Source of the DNA: an uncultured Senegalimassilia sp.
GTDB taxonomy: Bacteria; Actinomycetota; Coriobacteriia; Coriobacteriales; Eggerthellaceae
Assembly: GCA_934661765.1 (NCBI GenBank)
Contig: CAKUJT010000132.1
Coordinates: 1 to 6,177 of the forward strand
Reading direction: 5' to 3'
DNA: 6,177 bases
How positions within the stretch are numbered: position 1 is the stretch's first letter; the number at the start of each line of letters is the position of its first letter. A program made the translations under genes and the position numbers. A model generated the notes under the pieces. It ran no database searches and had not been told where the DNA came from. It saw only the letters and a program-made list of their open reading frames with translations. This document shows, one piece after another, positions 1 to 6,177 of the stretch.

Positions 1-3000
1 TGGCGTCCGTGTAGGGGTGCGGCTGATCTTGTCCATCACGGTCTGCGGAATTGTCCAGACCAGCATCACGGGAAGCCTGTATCTGTATGCAGAACTGACG
101 GGAGTGTTCTTCTTCACAGCAAACCTGTTGACAGGTGCAAATTCCAGTCTTGGGGCACTACATTTTGAAGTGGGAATTGATGTTGTGGTAACCCTTACTC
201 TGAAGGTAAGACTGATCTTCAAAACCATCCGCAAAGACTGGACGGTATACACTGGTCGCTGGCCGCTGTGGTCAAAATCTGTTTCCAGCAAGCTAAGCTA
301 TGTAGATGAGGCAAAGCTGGATAAGGAATGGGAAACACAGACAGAAAATGCAGACCACAGATCCATGTTCGGATTTACCACCATTCCTATGAAAACCTGG
401 GATCTGATGGGCGGCAAATGTACCGAAAACGCTCTTCTTAGCGGAAAAGCTGCCGGAAAAGGCGGAAATGTAAAAATCACCATAGAAAATCTTGTGGTAA
501 ATGGAGAAGCTGTTTCGGCGGGAGATCCAAAAGAAAACTTATTTACAGTGGGTGATTCTTCCAAGGGACAGAATCCGGTTGCCATTTATATGGATGAAAA
601 TCTTGCAGCAGAGCAGCTTTGCGAGGAAGCAGAACTGGATATGGTATTTACCTATGAAAATAACAGCAGCTCTGCCCTTGTGAAAAAGCAGGTGAAGCGT
701 TTCCATCTGAAAAAGAAATGCTCTATTGCTTCTACTACACAGAATGTAAAGGTAGTGCTTTATGACTGGTGTGCAAGAAACTGGGATCTGGAACCGGCAT
801 CCTGGGATGGCGCAGAAGTGTATTCTACTTCGTTTGTAAGCAGCCGTATGCTGGGTATGGGATATGAACCTACGGCTACCGGAACACTGGATCTGGGAGC
901 CATTGTCACAGCTGCACAGACTGCTTATCCAGAGCTTACTTCTTACAGCTATGGCTGGGCAGAACTAAATGGGGACGGCACCAGAGCGGGTATCCAGTAC
1001 AGTGTGCCAAGATACAGCGACTTCTGTTATATGACAACAGAAAATGGCGTGGTACGCTATGATGTGCGGGCAAATACAGAAGTTTACGATGCCACCTATT
1101 ATCTCTATGTGAACCGCTTTGAAGGATATGAGGATAGCGTACGTTACCATATCCGTCTGGATGGGGCAAGGGAAGAGGACAGCTATGAATTTACCACCCG
1201 CCTCACAGAAAACGGGGAGGAAAAGACCTTTACCAGACAGGAAGACGGCACTTATCTGCTGGAAACACGAAGAAAGGACTGTGATACCACAGAACAGCCG
1301 ATCCTGATGAGTGTCAATAAAAAAGCTGCGGTAAAGACCGGTTTTGTGATCACTGGACGGGAAGTACAGCAGGATGTATATTTTGACCTTAAGATTGGAA
1401 ACGGTACTCTGGGAATCCAGCTGGGAGAGGGCGTGGAAAGCTATGAATTTGAGGATCCGGCACTGCTGGCATCTTCAGAGGGAATCAAACCTGGCACCCT
1501 TATTTCCCTGAAAGTAAATCTGAAAGAGGGCTATGGCGGACTGGAAGCAGTCAGTGAAAATAAAAATGCAGAATTTACGGTAAAAGATAACGTGGTAAGC
1601 TTTGTGATGCCTACAGAAAGCCTTTCTGTTACCCTGCAGGCATACCGGCTGCATACCATTACCTATCTCTATCAGTACAAAGGCTATGGAACCTATCAGA
1701 CTGCATATTTTGCAGAAAATGAGAAAACAACAGAAGCGCAGCAGCCGGTGATTGAGGGCTTGACCTTCCGTGGCTGGTATACCACTTCTGATCTTACAGG
1801 GGAACCTTATACATTTGGAGATACCCTGAAAACAGATGTTACCCTTTATGCAGACTGGACCTGCAATGTGACCGTACATTTTACACCTGCAAAGGGTACC
1901 GCATCCTACTGGCAGGGTACGGGCGCAGACAGACAGGAAATCTATCTGCTTGGGGATAAAGACCAGACCTATTATCAGTTTACCTATTCTACACTCCGAC
2001 CGGAGGAGAAGCTTCTGGATATCCAGGTTCCGGAATATGAAGGCTATCAGTTCATGGGCTGGTATGCAGATCCTGAATGCAGTACCAAGGCCATTGATCT
2101 GGAAACCTATAAAGTCTCTGGCGGCATGGATATTTATGCAGGTTGGGCAAAGATCGTAGATATCCTCTTTGATAAAAATGACGGAAGTGCAGATACCCTG
2201 CATGAACAGGCTACAGGTCTGGTAGGCTATCCTCTGGGATTGCTTCCGGAAGAACCAGCCAGACAGTATTACAGCTTTACAGGCTGGTACAAAAATGCAG
2301 CGGCAACAGTTCCGGCTGACATTGAAAAGGAAAAGATCACCGGAAAAACCACCTATTATGCAGGATGGAAAGCAGACAGCTATCCGATTACCTACGAGCT
2401 TGGCGGCGGAACAAACAGCGAAGCCAATCCGGCAGCCTATACTACAGAGGACTGCTTTACCCTGTCAGATCCTGTAAGGGAAGGCTATGAATTTGCTGGC
2501 TGGATCGGTACGGATATCCAGGAAGCTACAAGAGAAGTAACTGTTGAAAAGGGAAATGGAGGAGAGAGAACCTATACAGCAGTATGGAGTCCAATCGTAT
2601 ATTCCATTGAATACAGAAGAACCTTTGGAACTGCAGAAAACAATCCACTGTCCTATACCATCGAGGATGAAATCCTGCTGGAACAGCCTACCAGGGAGAA
2701 ATATCAGTTTGAAGGCTGGATCGGCACAGATCTGGAAGAGCCCACAAAGGAAGTTTCCATTCCAAAAGGCTCTATAGGAGACAGAACCTATACCGCTACC
2801 TGGTCCACAGAAGACCAGATCCTGGATATACTGGAACGGGTGGAGGTTCTGGCAAATGAACATCCATACAACGATGATCTGATCGCATTCCTCACCCAGG
2901 AAGACTTCATGACAGACGAGATCAATTATGAAGCACTGGAAGAAAAGCTGGCAGCAGCAGTAGAGCGGTATCTTATGGCCCTGATCATGGACGACGAGAA

Positions 3001-5884
3001 AATCGGTGCATACAGTAACCATATCCAGCTGACTGTAAGCTTTGATAAGGAATTCACAGATCTGTACGGGGATTCCCAGATGCAGAGACATGGTTTCCGG
3101 ATCGCAGCAGTTTATGTAGACGATGATGGAAAGAGTACACCAGAAGAACCTAATGCATTTTCCTATTTTGCAACCCTGAATAAGATGGAGCCTACTTCTG
3201 TGTTCTGGCCAGAAGCCGGTAAGCTTCTCTATGGAGAGACAGTGGGTGACAGTGGGCTTGGAGAAGGAAGTGCCCAGTATGTCAATAAGAAATTTGCACT
3301 GGAATATCCGGTAAATGGTTCCTTTGACTGGAAAGCAGAAGAAAAAGGAAAAGTTCCATTTGGTGGAAATAATGGTACAGAAGCTTCTTCTTACAAGGTT
3401 GTATTTACGCCATATCAGGAGGATCGTTTCACACCTGTGGAAGGAAGTGTGGGAGTTCTTACCCAGACTGGCCTGACAGTTATCTGCAGTGCAGAGGACC
3501 GGGATTACATACCGGAAGATACCAGCGCTACAGGAACAGCAAAACTGGTCTATGTGGATCAGGCTGGAAATCTAACAGATACTGTATTTGAAGATGGCAC
3601 TCTCTTAACTGGTGGAACCTGGAACTTTGCAAATGACAGGGCAGAGGTGGATAAACAGGTTACCTTTACGGGATACAGCCTGGATGCTACGAAAAATGTA
3701 ACTGCAGAATACGGCGAAAATGCTTATGTTCTGGTAGGAGAGACAACAAAGACCTGTCAGGCAACCATCCATCCGGTGGAAAAAGATAATATAAGGATTC
3801 AGGTCATTGCGCCGGAAACCATCGAAAAACAGTATCTTTATGGAACACCTCTTGGAGATATGGGGCTGACAAATGGTTCTGTACAATATCAGAAAGAGAA
3901 TGGAGACTATATCACCGTTGAGGGTCAGTGGGACTGGAAAAACGGGGAGAAAGAAAGCGTACCAAATACAGGAACAACCTCTTATACCGCAGTATTTACA
4001 CCCGGTGATAAATATGAAGGAGGATATGGAAGCTTTGAAGCTGGCGTACAGGTTGCGGTACAAAAGCAGACTGTGACAGTGCCACAGATTCCAGATCTGA
4101 CTTATGTGGGAACTGCACAGGCTCCACAGGTGCCGGCGTCCAGCCTTTATCAGGTAAAAGAAAATGCAAAACAGACATCTGTGGGTACCTATACAGTGAA
4201 GCTGGAACTGAAGGATTTCGCCAATTATATGTGGGCAGATCCCGCCAGCGAAAAGGTGACCATCCAGGATGCCGAGGCAACGATTTCCTACCTGATCCTT
4301 CCGGCAGAAATCACTGTGGATGTAACTGCGGCAACAGCAGCACAGGTTCTTTATGGACAGAAGCTTACCAGTGAGGCAGCAGATCAGACTTCTACAGTAA
4401 ATGGGCAGAATAACATTGTCACAGCGTTGACTGCCAAGGGAAAAGTAAGCGGAACCAAGGCAACTTATAAAGCTGGGTCCGGTGGAAATCGGGATGTAGC
4501 CGGTACCTGGAGCTGGATCACAGATACAGATGGAAACCTACTGGTGAATACAGCAGGCAAGGAAGTTGCTACTGCGCAGCCACTGGTTCCTTCTGATACA
4601 GCTTATCAGGTGAAGGCAAGGTTTACACCAAATGATAAGAATCTGAAGACATATGAAGCATATTTGCCGGTTAAGGTTGGACAGTCAGATCCATATGTGC
4701 CGTATACGTTAAGTACAGACTCTTTCTATCTTGGAAAAGGGAATTCGCAATTTTACTATACACCAGGCGGAATTACTATAAAAGAGAAGGACCAGCCTGT
4801 GTATAACCGATATACCGGAGAACAAATAACAGGTACCTGGGAGTGGGATGATCCTTTGAAACAAGAAACAGAATCAAAGGAATTTGGTGCAAGGTTTGTA
4901 TTTGACAATAGCGAAAATAGTTCTTTCTATACGATGCCAAGACAGAGTTGTTGGATTACTGTGCGAAATTACATTATTGCAACGTTGCATGTTAAAGTAG
5001 CATCAGAAAACCTGAAATTGACGGGAAATGATATTGGTGATAAGTCAAAATTTGGACTAAAAGGTGGTGAAGGCTCGTATACTTCTATCGTGAATGAGAA
5101 GCAGCAGGGAAAATATTTATTCCGAGTAGATGGCTGGCAGAATGCCCGGGATACTCAGAATAACATTATAAGAGAAACAACAATGGTTGCAAAAAGTATA
5201 ACAGCAGGTGGCGTTCAAGTTGCTCAGGGAGGATTAATTCCTTATAGATACAATGTTTCTACCAGTGATGTTACAATTACCTCCATGCAGCCTTCAACTG
5301 GCGATGTGTATGCGGTGGTGGTTGATCTGGGGACTCATCTTGGAGATGTTGACGTAACGTTGACTGTGGATGCAGTAGAGCCAACCTATAAAGTGCCATC
5401 ACAGGCGGTACAGTCTGCATCTAAGAGCAGGAAAGCTGCGAAAAAAGCTAAAGTTCAGCTTACCCCTACACCAACTGCCACCCCGGTACCGGAAACAGAG
5501 TTGATCACTCCGACACCAGCGGAAACTCCGGATGACACAATTACCACTCCGACACCATCAGAGACTCCGGATATTACAGTTACTCCGCCTGCTCCGTCCG
5601 AAACTCCGGAGCCGGTAACTCCAACTGTGACGCCGTCAGAGACACCGGAACCTTCCACACCGCCGGATACTCCGGCAGAAACACCTGCAGAGACTCCCCA
5701 GCCAACTCCTGCAGAGCCCACTGAGGTGGAAAACCCGGAACCGACATCTGTGGAACCAGCTCCAACCGAGAGTCCGCAAACTGAGGTACAGGACACTTCT
5801 CCAGAATCCTCACAGGGAGAAACAACAGCGGACACACTGTCTCTACAGTCGGAGCTTTCTGAGACGGTGCTACAGGCAGCATAG
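1..5884 (+). CDS. Giant multidomain InlB-repeat surface/secreted protein (5' end outside window)
   Basis: The frame is open from base 2 to a TAG stop at 5882-5884, giving 1960 visible residues. The GTG at 17 is not a convincing start: it has no ribosome binding site and coding-like sequence precedes it. Domain order, numbered from that GTG: 1-85 hydrophobic alternating beta-strands; 86-475 unassigned; 476-545 divergent InlB-like repeat ending FVMPTESLSVTL; 546-930 five InlB B-repeats (F-x-G-W ... Y-x-x-W); 931-990 acidic helical linker; 1062-1649 GxWxW/FTP modules with a YDG-like domain (1151-1256) and an MBG-like domain (1353-1431); 1650-1795 unassigned beta domain; 1800-1813 basic patch; 1815-1955 Thr/Pro/Glu-rich tail. 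In Firmicutes such domain sets belong to exported adhesin-like or cell-wall-associated proteins, so an extracellular role is inferred. No catalytic motif is visible. No LPxTG motif or C-terminal hydrophobic anchor is present. About 13 cysteines are scattered through it. The gene appears to be the last of its transcript, since a terminator follows 30 bases after the stop. The ligand is unknown. Confidence 0.93.
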   Translation, partial: GVRVGVRLILSITVCGIVQTSITGSLYLYAELTGVFFFTANLLTGANSSLGALHFEVGIDVVVTLTLKVRLIFKTIRKDWTVYTGRWPLWSKSVSSKLSYVDEAKLDKEWETQTENADHRSMFGFTTIPMKTWDLMGGKCTENALLSGKAAGKGGNVKITIENLVVNGEAVSAGDPKENLFTVGDSSKGQNPVAIYMDENLAAEQLCEEAELDMVFTYENNSSSALVKKQVKRFHLKKKCSIASTTQNVKVVLYDWCARNWDLEPASWDGAEVYSTSFVSSRMLGMGYEPTATGTLDLGAIVTAAQTAYPELTSYSYGWAELNGDGTRAGIQYSVPRYSDFCYMTTENGVVRYDVRANTEVYDATYYLYVNRFEGYEDSVRYHIRLDGAREEDSYEFTTRLTENGEEKTFTRQEDGTYLLETRRKDCDTTEQPILMSVNKKAAVKTGFVITGREVQQDVYFDLKIGNGTLGIQLGEGVESYEFEDPALLASSEGIKPGTLISLKVNLKEGYGGLEAVSENKNAEFTVKDNVVSFVMPTESLSVTLQAYRLHTITYLYQYKGYGTYQTAYFAENEKTTEAQQPVIEGLTFRGWYTTSDLTGEPYTFGDTLKTDVTLYADWTCNVTVHFTPAKGTASYWQGTGADRQEIYLLGDKDQTYYQFTYSTLRPEEKLLDIQVPEYEGYQFMGWYADPECSTKAIDLETYKVSGGMDIYAGWAKIVDILFDKNDGSADTLHEQATGLVGYPLGLLPEEPARQYYSFTGWYKNAAATVPADIEKEKITGKTTYYAGWKADSYPITYELGGGTNSEANPAAYTTEDCFTLSDPVREGYEFAGWIGTDIQEATREVTVEKGNGGERTYTAVWSPIVYSIEYRRTFGTAENNPLSYTIEDEILLEQPTREKYQFEGWIGTDLEEPTKEVSIPKGSIGDRTYTATWSTEDQILDILERVEVLANEHPYNDDLIAFLTQEDFMTDEINYEALEEKLAAAVERYLMALIMDDEKIGAYSNHIQLTVSFDKEFTDLYGDSQMQRHGFRIAAVYVDDDGKSTPEEPNAFSYFATLNKMEPTSVFWPEAGKLLYGETVGDSGLGEGSAQYVNKKFALEYPVNGSFDWKAEEKGKVPFGGNNGTEASSYKVVFTPYQEDRFTPVEGSVGVLTQTGLTVICSAEDRDYIPEDTSATGTAKLVYVDQAGNLTDTVFEDGTLLTGGTWNFANDRAEVDKQVTFTGYSLDATKNVTAEYGENAYVLVGETTKTCQATIHPVEKDNIRIQVIAPETIEKQYLYGTPLGDMGLTNGSVQYQKENGDYITVEGQWDWKNGEKESVPNTGTTSYTAVFTPGDKYEGGYGSFEAGVQVAVQKQTVTVPQIPDLTYVGTAQAPQVPASSLYQVKENAKQTSVGTYTVKLELKDFANYMWADPASEKVTIQDAEATISYLILPAEITVDVTAATAAQVLYGQKLTSEAADQTSTVNGQNNIVTALTAKGKVSGTKATYKAGSGGNRDVAGTWSWITDTDGNLLVNTAGKEVATAQPLVPSDTAYQVKARFTPNDKNLKTYEAYLPVKVGQSDPYVPYTLSTDSFYLGKGNSQFYYTPGGITIKEKDQPVYNRYTGEQITGTWEWDDPLKQETESKEFGARFVFDNSENSSFYTMPRQSCWITVRNYIIATLHVKVASENLKLTGNDIGDKSKFGLKGGEGSYTSIVNEKQQGKYLFRVDGWQNARDTQNNIIRETTMVAKSITAGGVQVAQGGLIPYRYNVSTSDVTITSMQPSTGDVYAVVVDLGTHLGDVDVTLTVDAVEPTYKVPSQAVQSASKSRKAAKKAKVQLTPTPTATPVPETELITPTPAETPDDTITTPTPSETPDITVTPPAPSETPEPVTPTVTPSETPEPSTPPDTPAETPAETPQPTPAEPTEVENPEPTSVEPAPTESPQTEVQDTSPESSQGETTADTLSLQSELSETVLQAA
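1652..2806 (+). repeat. Five tandem InlB B-repeats (Listeria-Bacteroides repeat type) within the giant gene
   Basis: Five consecutive protein repeats of about 70-96 residues occupy 1652-1861, 1862-2149, 2150-2371, 2372-2590 and 2591-2806. Each has an early beta strand, a central aromatic-Gly-Trp signature (FRGWYTT, FMGWYAD, FTGWYKN, FAGWIGT, FEGWIGT) and a closing aromatic-x-x-Trp (YADW, YAGW, YAGW, YTAVW, YTATW). Copies 1-3 are the GWY...YAxW subtype. Copies 4-5 are the GWIGTD...RTYTAxWS subtype and are clearly each other's closest relatives, which suggests a more recent duplication. Copy 2 is longer because of an insertion before its GWY motif. In known proteins this beta-grasp-like repeat acts as an extracellular spacer or binding module. 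Confidence 0.9.
3200..4963 (+). repeat. Four degenerate GxWxW...FTP modules interleaved with YDG-like and MBG-like domains
   Basis: Four diverged copies lie at about 3200-3466, 3785-4072, 4310-4684 and 4685-4963. Each carries a G-x-[FW]-x-W motif (NGSFDWK, EGQWDWK, AGTWSWI, TGTWEWD). A run rich in Pro, Gly and acidic residues follows, then an aromatic strand (SYKVVFTP, SYTAVFTP, AYQVKARFTP, EFGARFVF) and a last strand. Copies 1-3 also have an upstream LYG motif (LLYGETVGDSGL, YLYGTPLGDMGL, VLYGQKLTSEA), which copy 4 lacks. Between copies 1 and 2 lies a YDG-like domain (3467-3784; DRDYIPEDTSATG then VDKQVTFTGYSL). Between copies 2 and 3 lies an MBG-like domain (4073-4309; TYVGTAQAP, VGTYTVKLEL, NYMW). 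These look like stacked Ig-like stalk domains. Exact domain edges are estimates. Confidence 0.7.
5462..5806 (+). repeat. Thr/Pro/Glu-rich low-complexity C-terminal tail with a 36-39 base period
   Basis: This part of the giant gene encodes a tail dominated by Thr, Pro, Glu and Ser. Four successive units start at 5507, 5546, 5582 and 5618, of 39, 36, 36 and 39 bases. They encode variants of T-P-x-x-P-[AS]-E-T-P-[DE]-x-x-[TVS]; the fourth has one extra residue before the SETPE core. The first two units differ at only three of their first 27 bases. Beyond 5656 the pattern decays into irregular TPAETP and PTPAEP pieces. Such tails usually span the cell wall or act as glycosylated stalks. Here the tail is not followed by a sorting signal. 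Confidence 0.85.
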
Positions 5885-5914
5885 TGGAAGTAAATTCTTT
5901 AAAAAATGAAATGT

Positions 5915-5956
5915 AAAAGAGGCTGCGCACTAAGCGATTAGTGCGCAGTCTCTTTT
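5915..5956 (+). terminator. Rho-independent terminator after the giant gene
   Basis: A 19-base-pair stem pairs 5915-5933 with 5938-5956 around a GCGA (GNRA-type) tetraloop. There is a single G-U pair (5922 with 5949) and no bulge. The GC-rich core is flanked by AAAA on the left and TTTT on the right, so it could work on both strands. The T-run is only four bases, and these also pair in the stem. It begins 30 bases after the stop codon at 5882-5884, as expected for the end of that transcript, and separates it from arcA. Confidence 0.92.
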
Positions 5957-5978
5957 CACTCTATATCATTTCACAATG

Positions 5979-5994
5979 AGTTTTTGCAAAAACT
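5979..5994. promoter_or_regulatory. 16-base perfect palindrome, possible operator upstream of arcA
   Basis: AGTTTTTGCAAAAACT is identical to its reverse complement. It lies between the terminator and the arcA promoter, about 60 bases upstream of the -35 box, a position compatible with an activator or a looping repressor. I cannot assign a regulator. It could also be chance in AT-rich sequence, though 16 perfect bases is longer than expected by chance in so short a gap. Confidence 0.4.
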
Positions 5995-6055
5995 GAAAAA
6001 GCAACAATTATGTTGGGGAATTTTAGATTAAAAATAATTATTATGCACAAATGGG

Positions 6056-6084
6056 TTGAGACTTTTGCGAATTCGTATTATGAT
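6056..6084 (+). promoter_or_regulatory. Sigma-A-type promoter for arcA
   Basis: A -35 box TTGAGA (6056-6061) and a -10 box TATGAT (6079-6084) each match the housekeeping consensus at five of six bases, with the ideal 17-base spacer. Transcription would begin near 6091, leaving a leader of about 31 bases with room only for the ribosome binding site. The spacer holds a short palindrome, CGAATTCG (6068-6075), which a repressor could use, but this is speculative. Confidence 0.78.
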
Positions 6085-6112
6085 GATTATATAAAAAACA
6101 AATGAGAAAGAG

Positions 6113-6117
6113 AGGAG
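6113..6117 (+). promoter_or_regulatory. Ribosome binding site of arcA
   Basis: AGGAG lies within a purine-rich run (AGAGGAGAGA), with four bases between it and the ATG at 6122. It fixes the arcA start, because no other in-frame start nearby has such a site. Confidence 0.85.
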
Positions 6118-6121
6118 AGAA

Positions 6122-6177
6122 ATGGCAATACAGGTAAAAAGTGAAATTGGAAAACTGAAAAAAGTAATGCTTCACAG
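6122..6177 (+). CDS. arcA: Arginine deiminase, N-terminal fragment (runs off the window)
   Basis: The first 18 codons read MAIQVKSEIGKLKKVMLH, followed by AG of the next codon, consistent with the Arg of the family's LHRPG motif. The V-x-SEIGKLKKVxLH start is the conserved N-terminus of arginine deiminases. These cytosolic enzymes of about 410 residues hydrolyse L-arginine to L-citrulline and ammonia. With ornithine carbamoyltransferase and carbamate kinase they yield ATP and raise pH. The catalytic residues lie beyond the window, so activity cannot be judged here. The gene has its own promoter and RBS and is separated from the upstream gene by a terminator, so it probably opens a separate arc operon on the same strand. 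The call rests on only 18 residues, but this stretch is distinctive. Confidence 0.88.
   Translation, partial: MAIQVKSEIGKLKKVMLH

Noticed and set aside
1475..2203. Minus-strand open frame of 242 codons opposite the InlB repeats
   Set aside because: It lies wholly antisense to a strongly supported coding region with clear repeats. Its product is rich in Cys, Ile and Phe without any domain pattern, as expected of a shadow frame.
2465..3091. Minus-strand open frame of 208 codons
   Set aside because: It is antisense to repeats 4-5 and the helical linker, with a Cys/Phe-rich composition and no recognisable motif.
5455..5835. Minus-strand open frame encoding a Gly/Val/Ser-rich repeat protein
   Set aside because: It is the complement of the Thr/Pro/Glu-rich tail. 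Its periodicity comes from the repeats on the coding strand.
5885..5914. Possible frameshifted LPxTG anchor beyond the stop
   Set aside because: Only 30 bases remain before the terminator stem, too short for a sorting signal, membrane helix and charged tail.
5580..5930. Minus-strand open frame starting inside the terminator stem
   Set aside because: The start codon sits in the hairpin with no ribosome binding site or promoter, and the rest is antisense to the tail.
5915..5956. Hairpin considered as a small RNA or attachment-site repeat
   Set aside because: The stem with flanking A and T runs placed just after a stop codon is fully explained as an intrinsic terminator.
5957..6121. Riboswitch or attenuator leader for arcA
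   Set aside because: The predicted transcript leader is only about 31 bases, too short to fold into a known riboswitch, and no small leader peptide is evident.

Overview
The window is almost entirely one very long plus-strand reading frame encoding most of a giant, multidomain, beta-rich protein of the surface or secreted type. It ends at base 5884 and is followed by a strong hairpin terminator, a roughly 165-base regulatory gap, and the first 18 codons of a second gene. That gene is recognisable as arginine deiminase (arcA). The content suggests a low-to-mid GC Gram-positive anaerobe, most likely a gut clostridium of the Lachnospiraceae type. This rests on the tandem InlB-type B-repeats, YDG-like and MBG-like Ig folds, the Pro/Thr-rich tail, AGGAG-type ribosome binding and sigma-A-like promoter spacing. 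The taxonomic call is inference, not something the sequence proves.

Layout: the reading frame is already open at the left edge, so the true start and any signal peptide lie upstream. Residue numbers here count from the GTG at base 17. Residues 1-85 are alternating hydrophobic beta-strand sequence, and 86-475 match no family I recognise. Residues 476-545 resemble a divergent InlB-like repeat. Residues 546-930 hold five tandem InlB B-repeats, and 931-990 are a short acidic helical linker. Residues 1062-1649 alternate a G-x-W-x-W...F-T-P module (four degenerate copies) with one YDG-like and one MBG-like domain. Residues 1650-1795 form an unrecognised AT-richer terminal beta domain. Residues 1800-1813 are a basic patch, and 1815-1955 are a Thr/Pro/Glu-rich tail built on a 12-13 residue period. 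There is no LPxTG motif and no C-terminal membrane segment.

The two genes do not look functionally coupled. The terminator (5915-5956) closes the giant gene, and arcA has its own good promoter (6056-6084) and RBS. A 16-base perfect palindrome (5979-5994) and a weak ARG-box-like site sit upstream of that promoter and may control arginine catabolism. I found no RNA genes, insertion sequences, CRISPR arrays or phage genes. The most unusual points are the repeated W-x-W module, the missing anchor, the sharp composition change inside the gene, and the palindrome.
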